A stretch of 64,000 nucleotides of DNA from Kangiella geojedonensis (GCF_000981765.1 NZ_CP010975.1:372001-436000); one strand, 5' to 3'. Positions 37,163 through 48,012 are shown, numbered from the stretch's first letter. Numbers and translations: made by a program. The notes: generated by a model not told the origin, from the letters alone.

Positions 37163-39970
37163 TTACTGATTGCTCAGATACTCTTTAACATTATCTTCAT
37201 GGAACTTAACTTGCGCCATACAAAGCTCAATTGACTCGATGCTTTGCTTGTAAGGGCGCGGTGCCCCAGCCAGTTCCTCAACAATAGGTTTGAAGAATTT
37301 TTTGTAATCATTTTTCATGGCGCTCGAGCAGAAGAACTGCCCGACCACCGGTAAGCGATTTTGACCGAAAGGCGGAATACGTGACTTGATGCCTTCGATA
37401 TTTGTTTTGAACCACTCCCACATAGGCTTCTGTAGCTCTTTGTCCTGCAACTGACCTACTAGGATGGAATAGATTTCATTATCTCGAAGCTCTTCCGACA
37501 AGATCAGTTCCCTTAACTCGGTCGCATACTCTGGGTCTTGAACCGATCCTAAACCACCTAATAAACGTCCGCGAACGGTTCCATCATTAGATGAGTCGAG
37601 TAGCATTTTCAAATGTTTGGCAAATGGCGTGCCCAGGTCTTCAACCGCGACCTTTATGGCGGTGCTGATAACATTGCTGTCGGCTTTGTCGGGGTGAATG
37701 TTGCCATCGATTTTGTAGCCTGTGTAGGCAATAGCCATATCCGTTAAGTACTGTCTCACCGCTTTATCTTCGCCTTCATCGGCTAAGAAGTTGATTAATC
37801 CAGTACGCATACGGATCGTATCAACCGAGTCATCTTTCTTGGTTTCCAGTCCAAGCTCTGTTAGCTTTTGGCCGTAAAGAGAGCGGTTCAGACTTGCCAG
37901 CTTTGCTTTTTCTTCGTCTGAGTCAGCAACCTTACCGTATACGAAGCTCAACAGTTTGCTTGGCCCCATAACGATAGCTTCTGAGTCAGAGGCTATAATT
38001 TTAGGTGCAATTTCAATTAAATCGGTGAAGGTCATTTTGCCGGCGTTAATAGCCCCTTGAAGACTATTGTTGAGCGACATCATCTCTTCAGTGCTGAGTT
38101 GTGCTTTATGGCTTAACAAGGACTGCCAGCCGTCACTTTCCATGCTGAATCGATAATAACCCGCACCGTTAGCATTCGGCATCACAAACGCCGGACAACC
38201 TTTCTCTTCAAGTTCAAAGCTTTGATTGGCATCTTCTAACACTTTACATACTTGGTGTTGATTGCCATCAATCGCGTACTTAAAGCAGGCAGGAACTTTC
38301 CACGTTTGTTTGACAGAGCCTTTAGAACCGATAGGAAGGTAGCGTGACTGTGAAACCTTCACAGTCGCTGCCTTATCTGCTTCGCAGGATAACTCAACGT
38401 TTAACAAAGGAATACCAGGCTGCTCTAAGAAGCTATTAAACGCATCTTGTATGGTTTCAAGTGGTATGTGTGGCGATTTTTCACCTATGGCGGTAATAAA
38501 GTCCTGAGCGGTGGCGTTACCGAACTCGAACTTTTTCATGTAATGCTGAATGCCGGCTCTAAAGTTTTCAGGGCCAAGAAAAGCTTCTAGCATACTGAGA
38601 ACACCGCCACCTTTAGAGTAAGTAATACCATCGAAAGCCGACTGAATATCATGATTACTTTCGATCGGCTGGCGTATTTGACGTGCCGTGATAAGACTAT
38701 CGGAACCCATAACGTTTAAAGAACGTTCTAACAGCGCTTGTCTAAACTTTTGTTTCGGGTAAACCTTGTTGTTGGATACGTGAGCCATCCAAGTCGCGAA
38801 AGCCTCATTTAACCAAATATCATCCCACCATACCGGCGTTACTAAGTTACCAAACCATTGATGAGCAAGCTCATGAGCGTGGACATTCATGTAGGCGCGT
38901 TTTTGTCCCAATGAAATAGTGCTATCAAAGAGCAGCAATTGTTCACGGTAGGTAATAAGGCCTGCATTTTCCATCGCACCAGCGTTAAAGTCTGGAACTG
39001 CTACGATATCTAATTTTTTATAGGGGTAAGGAATTTGGAAGTATTGCTCCAGGCCGTTTAAAATATCTTTGGTGTTTTTTAAGGCATAAGTTAAACGGTG
39101 ACCTTTGCCTTTCGTGGCGATACCTCGTAGCGGAATCGAAAAGTCGCGCACGTCTGTGGCCGGAATGTCCTGCCACTCAACAACGTCAAAATCACCGACT
39201 GCAAAAGCAACCAAGTAAGTGGGAAGTGGTTTTGACTTTGCAAACACAATCTTCTTCCAGCCATTACCAAGATCGGTTTCAGAGATTGCTGGTGTGCTGG
39301 TGAAGGCTCTGTGCTCATTACGAACAGTCATGCTGTAGGAAAATGGAACCTTAAAGGCTGGTTCGTCAAAGCTCGGGAATGCCAATCGAGCCGCAGTGGC
39401 TTCAAACTGGGTGAAGGCGTAGTTAAGTTCGCCGTCTTTGACTCGGTATAAGCCTTCTAACGCTTCATTAAAGGGCGCTTCGTAATCAATCGTCAACTTG
39501 GCGTGACCTGTATTAACCGGCTCCTCAAAAGACAACTTAACCACACCGGTGGTGTCGACTTCTTCATAAGAACCATTGATTGGTGGTTTGCCTTGAGGCG
39601 TTAATGTCACGCTATGGGCAGTAATATCTTTACCATGAAGCCAGATGTGAGCTGTTGCTTCATCAACTTGTAGGTTGACCACCACTGTGCCACTAAAGGT
39701 TGGTTGATCAGGGTCAACTTTTAAGTGTACTTCGTAGCTGGTAGGGCTTATCGTTGATGGCAGTCTGCCGGTAGGAATCTCTTTAGGGTAGTTCGACTCG
39801 GCGATCGATTGCTTTACCGCTTCATTGTCCTGCTTTTTAGAATTTTGTTCAGCTAAAGACTCTACGACTTTTGTGTTGTCGTTTTTAATGTCTTTGCCGT
39901 CCTCACTCTGGTTACAGCCCGCAGCCAGCACAAGGCTACTAAAGATTGTTATTAGTCCTATTTTTTTCAC
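37163..39970 (-). CDS. M1-family zinc aminopeptidase, lipoprotein
   Basis: 935 residues. The signal peptide ends in the lipobox LAAGC, so the mature enzyme is lipid-anchored in the envelope. The exopeptidase motif GAMENAG and the zinc site HELAH, with the third ligand Glu 18 residues further on in LNEAFA, are intact, so it should be active. A long C-terminal alpha-helical ERAP1-like domain follows. It would trim amino acids from peptides in the periplasm or at the cell surface. Expressed as a single gene that faces the RND operon across 220 bases. Confidence 0.92.
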   Translation of the reverse strand: MKKIGLITIFSSLVLAAGCNQSEDGKDIKNDNTKVVESLAEQNSKKQDNEAVKQSIAESNYPKEIPTGRLPSTISPTSYEVHLKVDPDQPTFSGTVVVNLQVDEATAHIWLHGKDITAHSVTLTPQGKPPINGSYEEVDTTGVVKLSFEEPVNTGHAKLTIDYEAPFNEALEGLYRVKDGELNYAFTQFEATAARLAFPSFDEPAFKVPFSYSMTVRNEHRAFTSTPAISETDLGNGWKKIVFAKSKPLPTYLVAFAVGDFDVVEWQDIPATDVRDFSIPLRGIATKGKGHRLTYALKNTKDILNGLEQYFQIPYPYKKLDIVAVPDFNAGAMENAGLITYREQLLLFDSTISLGQKRAYMNVHAHELAHQWFGNLVTPVWWDDIWLNEAFATWMAHVSNNKVYPKQKFRQALLERSLNVMGSDSLITARQIRQPIESNHDIQSAFDGITYSKGGGVLSMLEAFLGPENFRAGIQHYMKKFEFGNATAQDFITAIGEKSPHIPLETIQDAFNSFLEQPGIPLLNVELSCEADKAATVKVSQSRYLPIGSKGSVKQTWKVPACFKYAIDGNQHQVCKVLEDANQSFELEEKGCPAFVMPNANGAGYYRFSMESDGWQSLLSHKAQLSTEEMMSLNNSLQGAINAGKMTFTDLIEIAPKIIASDSEAIVMGPSKLLSFVYGKVADSDEEKAKLASLNRSLYGQKLTELGLETKKDDSVDTIRMRTGLINFLADEGEDKAVRQYLTDMAIAYTGYKIDGNIHPDKADSNVISTAIKVAVEDLGTPFAKHLKMLLDSSNDGTVRGRLLGGLGSVQDPEYATELRELILSEELRDNEIYSILVGQLQDKELQKPMWEWFKTNIEGIKSRIPPFGQNRLPVVGQFFCSSAMKNDYKKFFKPIVEELAGAPRPYKQSIESIELCMAQVKFHEDNVKEYLSNQ

Positions 39971-40049
39971 GGTTTAACCCTTTATTGTTAAGATGCTCCA
40001 TAGCATACATGGTTTGGTTTAATTTATTAATAGTAACTCTGCACAGCTG

Positions 40050-40066
40050 TGTAACATCCTGTTACA
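40050..40066. promoter_or_regulatory. Palindrome TGTAACA-TCC-TGTTACA, likely operator for the RND operon
   Basis: Perfect 7-base arms around TCC, in the 220-base divergent gap between the M1 aminopeptidase and RND genes. A TATAAA (40069-40074) follows 2 bases after it. Position just upstream of a -10-like box and in front of a pump operon suits a TetR-type repressor site. No repressor gene is adjacent. Confidence 0.5.
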
Positions 40067-40190
40067 TTTATAAAGCTAGACTTAAGAGTGCGCTATCGAC
40101 GAAATGTTTACACTGTAGTCGCTATAATTTTGCATCGGACTGGGGTTTGATAAAACTCTAATTATTTCAAATAGTTATAAAGAATGGCAT

Positions 40191-41405
40191 ATGAGCAATA
40201 AACAAAAGAATCTATGGTTATCCGTTATTTTACCTTTAGTGATCCTAGTTGGGGTCGTGGTTTTAGTGAACGTGATGACCAGCAGCAAGCCTAAAGCATT
40301 TAACCGAAAGCCGCCTGAAACCGTGGAAACGGTGGAAATAGCTCCAGTTAAATATGAAGACTATCAAGTGTTCATAGACTCATACGGTAATATTGAAGCG
40401 TCAACGTCAAGCCAGTTGGTTGCTCAAGTCTCGGGTCAAGTTATATCAGTTGCTGACAACTTTAAAACTGGCCTTCCTATCAAGAAAGGACAGGAACTAC
40501 TCCAAGTCGATGCGCGTGATTATCAAATTGAAGTCAGAATTGCAGGCGCTGAAGTTGCTAATGCTCAGCTTGCTTTGAATGAAGAGAAAGCTCGTGCCGA
40601 GCAAGCGTTAAAAGATTGGAAAAAAATTAACCCTAACAAAAAAGCCAATGCTTTAGTGTTACGGGAGCCGCAACTGGCATCAGCACAGGCAAGTCTAGAA
40701 GCGGCAACTGCACGTCTGGAGAAAGCGAAATTGGCATTAAGCCGGGCAACAGTCACTGCGCCTTATGACGGATATATTATTCAACGATTGGTTAGCGTTG
40801 GTGAACTAATTAATACCAATACTCCTGTGGCGACTATTTTCTCTAGCGACTCTTTAGAAGCGCGATTACCTGTCCCAAGCAATAAAGTACAGTTCCTTAA
40901 GTCCCCAAGTAAGGGGGCTGCACAAGTCAAATTGGAAGCAGATTTCGCAGGCCAGACTGAGTCGTGGATCGTTCCAGTCGACCGTAGCGATAGTGTTATT
41001 GATGAGGAAACACGACAATGGTACGTAACAGCAAAGTTACCTTCAGACTTTTTAACGGTTAATCCGAAAGTAAAGGTTGGGCAGTTTGTAAGCGCTGAAA
41101 TTGAAGGTGAGCTTTTGGAAGATGTGGTGGTGGTACCCTCGACCATTCTTACCGCTGATGATCAAATCTTTGTTTATCGTGAAGGCGCTGTATATCGTCG
41201 AGATATTAGAATTTTGTGGCAGGACGAAAAAAGCACAGTCATCGATCCCTATGGTGCGGAACCTAACTTAGAAGAGGGAGAGCAGTTGGTTATTTCCCGT
41301 CTTAGTTTTGTTGCGGACGGTGCAAAAGCACGCTTAAAGGATGCAGTGACGGGTGCGAAGAAGAAACCGCGAGCGCCTACTACCAACAACTCTAGCGTGG
41401 AGTAA
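40191..41405 (+). CDS. RND efflux periplasmic adaptor (membrane fusion protein)
   Basis: 404 residues. One N-terminal membrane anchor (about 7-29), then a barrel-sandwich hybrid split by a helical hairpin (about 110-190, Ala/Glu rich), a beta-barrel domain and a membrane-proximal domain: the HlyD/MFP order. It bridges the inner-membrane RND pump to an outer-membrane channel. No channel gene (TolC type) is adjacent. The pump gene starts 5 bases after its stop, so both are translated together. Confidence 0.92.
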   Translation: MSNKQKNLWLSVILPLVILVGVVVLVNVMTSSKPKAFNRKPPETVETVEIAPVKYEDYQVFIDSYGNIEASTSSQLVAQVSGQVISVADNFKTGLPIKKGQELLQVDARDYQIEVRIAGAEVANAQLALNEEKARAEQALKDWKKINPNKKANALVLREPQLASAQASLEAATARLEKAKLALSRATVTAPYDGYIIQRLVSVGELINTNTPVATIFSSDSLEARLPVPSNKVQFLKSPSKGAAQVKLEADFAGQTESWIVPVDRSDSVIDEETRQWYVTAKLPSDFLTVNPKVKVGQFVSAEIEGELLEDVVVVPSTILTADDQIFVYREGAVYRRDIRILWQDEKSTVIDPYGAEPNLEEGEQLVISRLSFVADGAKARLKDAVTGAKKKPRAPTTNNSSVE

Positions 41406-41410
41406 GAACA

Positions 41411-44400
41411 ATGATTAGTTGGTTTGCTAAAAACTCTGTCGCCGCGAACTTGTTAATGTTCGTTATTCTGATCGCTGGATCTTACACCATGTGGCAGCGC
41501 GTGACGGTTGAAACCTTCCCTAGTATTGAATTTGACTACATTAATGTTTCAGTGCCATTTCGTGGCTCCACGCCTGAAGAAGTCGAGCAAACGGTTTCAA
41601 CTCGAATCGAAGAGGCGGTTTATGATTTAGAAGGAATAAAAGAATTATCGTCGAGTTCTTCTGAAGGCGTTGGTCGTGTCACGATTGAGGTCGAAGAAGG
41701 TTATGATGTTAAAGACTTGCTTGATCAAGTTAAGAGTCGAGTCGATGCGTTAAATACACTGCCAATAGAAGCTGAGAAACCTATTATTTCACAGTCCATT
41801 AGACGACGCGAAGCGATTAGTGTGGTTGTCAGCGGAGATCTTCCTGAAAAAGAATTACGACGCTACGCAGAAATTATTCAACAAGAAATTGCGTCGTTAC
41901 CAGGCTTGTCGCAAATCGAAACCTCTGGTGTTCGTTCTTACGAAATTGCTATTGAGTTTAATCAAGCCAGACTCAACGAGTTTAACCTAACCTTACAAGA
42001 TGTCGCTAGCGCGGTAAATCAGCGTTCGTTAGATCTATCTGCTGGGCAGGTTCGCTCCGAGCGCGGTGATATTTTATTGCGTTTAAAAGGTCAATCTTAT
42101 ACGCGGGAAGAGTTCACTCAAATTCCGATTTTAACACGACCAGATGGGACCATTCTTGAACTTGGAGACTTAGCCACGATTCGGGATGGCTTTGAAGAAG
42201 AAAGTGTTAACACTCGTTTTGATGGTAAACCGTCAATTGAGTTAGAAATCTATCGAACAGGGACACAAAGTACTATTGAAGTATCTGAGCGAGTCATTAA
42301 CTACGTTAAGACCAAAAAATCAGAGTTGCCCGCAGGTGTGAGCTTGTCTGTGTGGCGCGATCGCTCAGAGCCACTAGAAGCCCGCTTAAGTACTCTTATA
42401 AGTTCAGCTGTGCAGGGTGGTTTGCTAGTGATTTTATTACTGGCACTATTCCTAAGACCGAGTATTGCGTTATGGGTAAGTCTTGGTATTCCTATAGCAT
42501 TTGCAGGCGGCATGATATTTATGCCGGAGCTTGGTATCAGCGTCAACCTGATCAGTCTTTTCGCATTTATTCTGGTGCTCGGTATCGTGGTCGATGACGC
42601 GATTGTAACGGGTGAAAATATTTACAACCACTTGAACAAAGGCGATAAACCTTTGGATGCCGCGATTAACGGCACCAAAGAAGTTGCTGTGCCAGTGACT
42701 TTCGGTGTTATTACAACCATGGTGGCTTTCTTGCCACTGGCCTTTATGGGTGGCGGCTGGGGCGTGTTCTATTCACAAATTCCGTATATCGTGATCCCGG
42801 TACTTATTTTTTCATTGGTTGAGTCTAAGTTTATTTTGCCTGCTCATATTGGTCATATGAAGGCAGCTTCGAAGGAGAAAGAGCCGAATAAACTCATCCA
42901 ATATCAGCAAAAATTTGCCAAAGGATTTGAAAAAGCCATTCTCAAATTTTATAAACCATTACTAGCTTTTGTACTGCATCATTGGTTTTTAAGTTTAGTG
43001 ATATTTGTATCGATACTGTTGATCGTATGGGCGACTATTTCTAGTGGGATTACTCGCTTTGTTTACTTCCCTAGAATCCAAAGTGAAATTGCGCGAGTGT
43101 CATTACAGATGCCGGAGGGCACACCTTTTGAAGTGACTGATTCGTACGTTGAAAAAATCACTAATGCGGCATTAAAACTTCAAGAAAAGTATCGTGATGA
43201 TGACGGCAACTCTGTGGTTGAGCATATCTTTTCTTCCAGTGGATCAACCTGGGGCGGAGGTTCAGCGTCGTCTAATATTGGTCGCGTTATGATTGAAATG
43301 ATGCCACCTGAAAAGCGTGATGAATCGATCACAAGTACAAAACTGGTCAGCGAGTGGCGACAGTTAATCGGCCCACTACCCGGTGTTGAAACATTAACTT
43401 TTAGAGCAGAGATTGGACGAAGCGGCGATCCTATTGATGTTCAGTTACGTGGTTCTGACATAACTCGGTTAAATGCAGCAGCTAAAGAGGTCAAACAAAC
43501 TCTCTCAACCGTATCGGGGGTATTTGATATTACAGATAGTTTCTCTAAGGGCAAACAAGAGATTCAGTTTACCTTAAAGCCACAAGCTGAAACTCTTGGG
43601 ATTAGCTTGAGTGACCTAGCTCGACAAGTCCGTAACTCTTACTTTGGGGTTGAAGTTCAGCGAATACAAAGGGGCAGAGAAGATGTCCGTGTCATGCTTC
43701 GACTGGCCCAAGAAGAACGGGGTAGCTTGGAAGGACTTAATAGTTTATTGATCAATACTCCCGCTGGCGGGAAGATTCCTTTGTCTCAATTGGCTGAGCT
43801 GTCCTACGGAAAAAGCCCTGCAAGTATTTATCGTATTAATCGTCAGCGAACATTAAACATCACGGCCGATGTGGATAAAGAGAACGCCGATATAGAAGCG
43901 ATTAAGCGTCGCATCATCGCAGATGCCACTGACATTGTTTCGAATTACCCTGGTGTTTCATTTAGCCTTGAAGGTGAGGCTCGTGAACAAGAAGAGTCAA
44001 ATTATAATTTATTAATTAGCTTGGGTTTTGTTTTATTCGCGATTTATATTTTGTTAGCGATACCATTTAAATCGTATGTACAGCCTTTCGTGGTCATGGG
44101 AGTCATACCGTTTGGTGCAGCCATGGCAACGATTGGACACTGGATTATGGGAATGCCGCTATCGATCATGAGTATGATGGGGATGTTGGCTCTGACAGGG
44201 GTTGTGGTGAACGACTCGTTAGTCTTGGTTGACTATATTAACCAGCAACGTCGTAAATATGGTGAGTCGCTCACAGATGCTGTTTTACATGCTGGCGTAA
44301 GACGTTTGAGGCCTGTCATGTTGACTTCACTGACAACTTTCGCCGGCTTGATGCCTTTGATTTTCGAGAAATCTACTCAAGCACAGTTCTTGATTCCAAT

Positions 44401-44521
44401 GGCCGTCTCGCTAGGCTTTGGTATTTTGCTATCAACGCTAGTAACACTAGTACTGGTTCCGTTGCTTTACTATAAGGCGACTCACGTCAAGCATTGGGTG
44501 AAACGAACTGTGGCAAAGTAA
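41411..44521 (+). CDS. RND-family proton-driven efflux pump, inner-membrane subunit
   Basis: 1036 residues with the RND plan: one N-terminal helix, a large periplasmic loop, a helix bundle with the paired aspartates VLGIVVDDAIVTGENIY (the proton relay) at about 395-410, a second periplasmic loop and the C-terminal bundle (VVNDSLVLVDYIN). This is the hydrophobe/amphiphile class, rather than the metal class, judged from the overall pattern; the substrate range is not predictable. An 11-base hairpin terminator follows. Confidence 0.93.
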   Translation: MISWFAKNSVAANLLMFVILIAGSYTMWQRVTVETFPSIEFDYINVSVPFRGSTPEEVEQTVSTRIEEAVYDLEGIKELSSSSSEGVGRVTIEVEEGYDVKDLLDQVKSRVDALNTLPIEAEKPIISQSIRRREAISVVVSGDLPEKELRRYAEIIQQEIASLPGLSQIETSGVRSYEIAIEFNQARLNEFNLTLQDVASAVNQRSLDLSAGQVRSERGDILLRLKGQSYTREEFTQIPILTRPDGTILELGDLATIRDGFEEESVNTRFDGKPSIELEIYRTGTQSTIEVSERVINYVKTKKSELPAGVSLSVWRDRSEPLEARLSTLISSAVQGGLLVILLLALFLRPSIALWVSLGIPIAFAGGMIFMPELGISVNLISLFAFILVLGIVVDDAIVTGENIYNHLNKGDKPLDAAINGTKEVAVPVTFGVITTMVAFLPLAFMGGGWGVFYSQIPYIVIPVLIFSLVESKFILPAHIGHMKAASKEKEPNKLIQYQQKFAKGFEKAILKFYKPLLAFVLHHWFLSLVIFVSILLIVWATISSGITRFVYFPRIQSEIARVSLQMPEGTPFEVTDSYVEKITNAALKLQEKYRDDDGNSVVEHIFSSSGSTWGGGSASSNIGRVMIEMMPPEKRDESITSTKLVSEWRQLIGPLPGVETLTFRAEIGRSGDPIDVQLRGSDITRLNAAAKEVKQTLSTVSGVFDITDSFSKGKQEIQFTLKPQAETLGISLSDLARQVRNSYFGVEVQRIQRGREDVRVMLRLAQEERGSLEGLNSLLINTPAGGKIPLSQLAELSYGKSPASIYRINRQRTLNITADVDKENADIEAIKRRIIADATDIVSNYPGVSFSLEGEAREQEESNYNLLISLGFVLFAIYILLAIPFKSYVQPFVVMGVIPFGAAMATIGHWIMGMPLSIMSMMGMLALTGVVVNDSLVLVDYINQQRRKYGESLTDAVLHAGVRRLRPVMLTSLTTFAGLMPLIFEKSTQAQFLIPMAVSLGFGILLSTLVTLVLVPLLYYKATHVKHWVKRTVAK

Positions 44522-44544
44522 AAATCCAGTCTATAAACTTTATG

Positions 44545-44572
44545 GCTGCAGGGAAAAGTTCCCTGCAGCTTT
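44545..44572 (+). terminator. Probable terminator of the RND operon
   Basis: Perfect 11-base stem GCTGCAGGGAA / TTCCCTGCAGC with the 3-base loop AAG, then TTTCC. Very stable but with a short T run. Confidence 0.7.
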
Positions 44573-44575
44573 CCG

Positions 44576-45883
44576 CTAAAAAGAATACTTTTCTAAAGCA
44601 TTGAGCAAGTAAGTCTCTTCTTCTTTGTTGTGGAAATTATCCCGAATATGTTGTTTGATAAAAGCAACCTGTTGAACCAAAGCTTGTTTTGCTTCTTTCG
44701 ATTGTAATGAGGTATTAATTTGACCGATTATTACGATGAGATGATACAAAATATCGGGCTTTGTTTTGCCGGCATCACGAATTTGGGAGAGTGCACTATG
44801 CACGATGTCAGTCTTAGTTGCAGATCTTCCAATAAGCCTTAATGTATCTTGCTCATCATGATATATGTGTTCTGGTAACTCTTTATCCAGAGCTTTCTTT
44901 AAAACGCCGGATAACTTATCCAAAACAGTGATTGCGGTGAAGTTGTCGTTGATTCCCGGCGATAATGCTCGCAACCCTATTTCGGCTAAGTGTCTGATAG
45001 AGTATTCGATATCTTGCGCGCCAGTTTTATTGGCTCCAATATCAATACAGCCCACAACGTTTATTTCTGTGTCTGCGTGGGCATGGCTTTTTGGAAATAT
45101 CGCTCCTACCTTCTGCCCAGAGAATATGTAGTCACCAGCTCGGCATTCAATGTTGATCAAAAGATCATGTTTTGTAGCTAGCTCAAGTAAAGATGGATAC
45201 TGGATGTTCTGAATGTAACCACTGCAGGCGCTATAAATATCACGCTTCTGTTGCGCTAATTCCTGAGGTATCGATGGGGCAGGAGCGTGTTGAGAACTGT
45301 CTTGGGTGCTACTGGTGAGACGCGCTAGGGAGTTTTCTAATTCCTGAGTAACACGTTCTATAGTGGTGTCTGCTATTCCGGAGCGTGCTACATGGTTCAC
45401 ATAACCGAGTAGTACAAACAGGTTGATAAAGGTCAGCAGAAAGCAGCAACTGATGGTTAATTTAGGCGGTTGTTCGAAGGTCGACTGATCATGTAACAAG
45501 ATAAGCAAAGTTAACGTTAGAGCGATACTGCCGAAGAAGACACCGATATAGATTTGAGTCAGTCGGCTACTCATGAATATCTTGATCAGTCTTGGGCCAA
45601 GTTGCGAAGCGGACAAACTCAAGACCACCATAGTAATGGAGATGACCAATGTCGTCATAGTGATGAGAGCGGACAGTATGGTCTGAAGAATCGTTTTTGC
45701 GTCTTCAGTGGAACCTGCGTATAAGAAGTCTAGCTTTTCAACATATTCGGTATAGCTGAGTTCTAACCGAAACACCAAAAGAATCCCACCAATAAACATT
45801 AAGGAAATGATGACAGGTACATAAAATAAACTGCTTCTCGTCAGTTCCCATAGATTATAGAGTTTTGATGCCCATGACTTCAT
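44576..45883 (-). CDS. DUF2254 family membrane protein
   Basis: 435 residues. Four hydrophobic segments in the first 160 residues (about 20-40, 65-90, 110-130, 140-165) precede a soluble C-terminal part with SPGINDNFTA, the strongest family block. DUF2254 proteins are of unknown function; no partners are in view, and the next gene upstream is a tRNA. Confidence 0.85.
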   Translation of the reverse strand: MKSWASKLYNLWELTRSSLFYVPVIISLMFIGGILLVFRLELSYTEYVEKLDFLYAGSTEDAKTILQTILSALITMTTLVISITMVVLSLSASQLGPRLIKIFMSSRLTQIYIGVFFGSIALTLTLLILLHDQSTFEQPPKLTISCCFLLTFINLFVLLGYVNHVARSGIADTTIERVTQELENSLARLTSSTQDSSQHAPAPSIPQELAQQKRDIYSACSGYIQNIQYPSLLELATKHDLLINIECRAGDYIFSGQKVGAIFPKSHAHADTEINVVGCIDIGANKTGAQDIEYSIRHLAEIGLRALSPGINDNFTAITVLDKLSGVLKKALDKELPEHIYHDEQDTLRLIGRSATKTDIVHSALSQIRDAGKTKPDILYHLIVIIGQINTSLQSKEAKQALVQQVAFIKQHIRDNFHNKEEETYLLNALEKYSF

Positions 45884-45951
45884 GGCTACTGTGTCCCTTG
45901 TGTTTTTCGTTTATTGTTAACGAAAGCCAAGGAAGTATCAATGATTTTAGA

Positions 45952-46028
45952 TGGTGGGCCCGCCCCGACTTGAACGGGGGACCTGCCGATTATGAGTCGG
46001 ATGCTCTAACCAACTGAGCTACGGGCCC
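45952..46028 (-). tRNA. ileX: tRNA-Ile2 (anticodon CAT, lysidine type)
   Basis: 77 bases including an encoded CCA. The acceptor stem GGGCCCG / CGGGCCC, a D-loop AGTTGGTTA, and the T-arm CCCCG TTCAAGT CGGGG all pair. The anticodon loop is CTCATAA with a stem beginning CGA and ending TCG, the pattern of the minor isoleucine tRNA rather than elongator methionine tRNA. TilS would change C34 to lysidine so that it reads AUA. Its position beside rpoD equals E. coli ileX. Automatic tools may label it tRNA-Met. Confidence 0.9.
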
Positions 46029-46146
46029 ATTTTGAGACGCCTTACAGGAATTGTCTGACGCTAAAAATGTTAACGCGCAGAAGTTTACGAGAAAACTCCT
46101 GCGCGTGCAATATCAAATCGGTATAAAACCGACTGATAAATAGGTA

Positions 46147-48012
46147 CTACTCGTCAATATAAGTGCGAAGCTTTTCAGAACGGCTTGGGTGACGTAGTTT
46201 ACGCAACGCCTTAGCTTCGATCTGACGAATACGTTCACGGGTTACGTCGAACTGCTTACCAACTTCTTCAAGCGTGTGGTCGGTATTCATATCAATACCG
46301 AAACGCATACGAAGAACTTTTGCTTCACGAGCCGTAAGCCCGGCTAAGATTTCGTCAGTGACTTCTTTCAAGCTTTCGCCTGTAGCGGCGTCCACCGGTG
46401 AGTCAATCGTCGAGTCTTCGATAAAGTCGCCAAGATGCGAATCTTCGTCATCACCAATCGGTGTTTCCATTGAGATTGGCTCTTTAGCGATTTTTAGGAC
46501 TTTACGGATTTTATCTTCCGGCATTTCCATACGTTCTGCCAATTCTTCTGGCTGTGGCTCGCGACCCATCTCCTGAAGCATTTGACGAGAAATACGGTTT
46601 AGCTTATTGATCGTTTCGATCATGTGTACCGGGATACGAATGGTACGCGCTTGGTCAGCAATCGAACGAGTAATCGCCTGACGAATCCACCAAGTCGCAT
46701 AAGTCGAGAACTTATAACCACGACGGTATTCGAATTTATCGACCGCTTTCATCAAGCCGATGTTACCTTCTTGAATCAAGTCCAAGAACTGTAAGCCACG
46801 GTTGGTGTATTTCTTAGCGATAGAAATGACCAGACGCAGGTTGGCTTCAACCATTTCTTTTTTCGCGCGACGAGCTTTCGCTTCGCCAATCGACATTTCA
46901 CGGTTGGCTTCTTTAATCTCTAGCACTGATAAGTCACAGCTTTCTTCAACTAACTGCATCTTACGCTGTGCTTTTCGAATATCTTCAGCGAACTCGGCTA
47001 ATGCTTCTGAGTATTTGCTCTTTTTCGCAAGGTGTCCATCTAACCACTCAGGGTTGGTTTCTGCACCTGAGAAGGTTGTAATGAAGGTTTTGCGAGGCAT
47101 GCGTGACTTTTTAACTGCCATATGCATGATGTAGCGCTCTTGCTCACGAATGCCGTCCATCTTTGTACGAAGGTTCTGCACAAGGTACTCAAACATGCGA
47201 GGGGCAAGCTTTAAATTCATAAAGAGCTCGCGCATGGCTTCAAGCTGTTTCGCTGATGACTTATGATCACGTCCGTAGCGTTTGATAGCTTTTACTGTTT
47301 TCTCGTACTGCTTAGCCAGCTCAGAGAAGCGTTGCTCCGCTTCTTCTGGGTCAGGCCCAGTATCGACTTCAGTGCTATCATCATCGTCTTCATCATCATC
47401 GGCGTCATCGTCGACATCTTCGTCATCAGCTTCCGCATTGGCGTTAGCGATTTGCGCTGCTTCTGATTCTTCTTGTACGAATTCTGCTTCTTCACCGTCA
47501 AGGAAGCCAGTAACGATGTCAGTTAAACGAATAAATTCGTTTTTATACTGCTCATACTCTTCGAGCAAAATACGAATCGTATCCGGGTAGTTACCAACAG
47601 CCGTTAGAACCTGGCGAATACCTTCTTCAATACGCTTAGCAATATCGATCTCGCCTTCACGTGTAAGAAGTTCAACACTACCCATTTCACGCATGTACAT
47701 ACGCACCGGATCAGTGGTTCGGCCAAATTCGCCATCGACGCTGGCTAATGCTGCCGCTGCTTCTTCAGCAGCATCTTCATCAGTTACAGAGTCGTCATTG
47801 ATAATTAACTCATCTTCATCAGGCGTGGTTTCGTACACCTGAATCCCCATATCGTTAATCATGCGGATAATATCTTCGATTTGTTCCGGATCGACGATAT
47901 CGGGTGGTAAATGGTCGTTGACCTCAGCATAGGTTAAGAAACCTTGCTCTTTACCACGCGCAATAAGTAATTTTAACTGCGACTGCTGTGACTGTTGCGA
48001 ATTCTCTGACAT
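46147..48012 (-). CDS. rpoD: RNA polymerase primary sigma factor (sigma-70)
   Basis: 621 residues. Region 1.1 at the start, 1.2 ([24 protein letters not shown] region), a non-conserved insert with a strongly acidic stretch (about residues 195-225, Asp/Glu-rich), region 2 ([27 protein letters not shown]), region 3 and region 4 with the helix-turn-helix [20 protein letters not shown]. It recognises -10 and -35 boxes of housekeeping promoters. Third main gene of the rpsU-yqeY-dnaG-rpoD cluster; a 135-base gap before it may hold an internal promoter. Confidence 0.98.
   Translation of the reverse strand: MSENSQQSQQSQLKLLIARGKEQGFLTYAEVNDHLPPDIVDPEQIEDIIRMINDMGIQVYETTPDEDELIINDDSVTDEDAAEEAAAALASVDGEFGRTTDPVRMYMREMGSVELLTREGEIDIAKRIEEGIRQVLTAVGNYPDTIRILLEEYEQYKNEFIRLTDIVTGFLDGEEAEFVQEESEAAQIANANAEADDEDVDDDADDDEDDDDSTEVDTGPDPEEAEQRFSELAKQYEKTVKAIKRYGRDHKSSAKQLEAMRELFMNLKLAPRMFEYLVQNLRTKMDGIREQERYIMHMAVKKSRMPRKTFITTFSGAETNPEWLDGHLAKKSKYSEALAEFAEDIRKAQRKMQLVEESCDLSVLEIKEANREMSIGEAKARRAKKEMVEANLRLVISIAKKYTNRGLQFLDLIQEGNIGLMKAVDKFEYRRGYKFSTYATWWIRQAITRSIADQARTIRIPVHMIETINKLNRISRQMLQEMGREPQPEELAERMEMPEDKIRKVLKIAKEPISMETPIGDDEDSHLGDFIEDSTIDSPVDAATGESLKEVTDEILAGLTAREAKVLRMRFGIDMNTDHTLEEVGKQFDVTRERIRQIEAKALRKLRHPSRSEKLRTYIDE

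Noticed and set aside
47282-47590. Serine-rich open frame on the strand opposite rpoD
   Set aside because: It is the complement of the acidic Asp/Glu codons of the sigma factor insert; no start or homology supports it.
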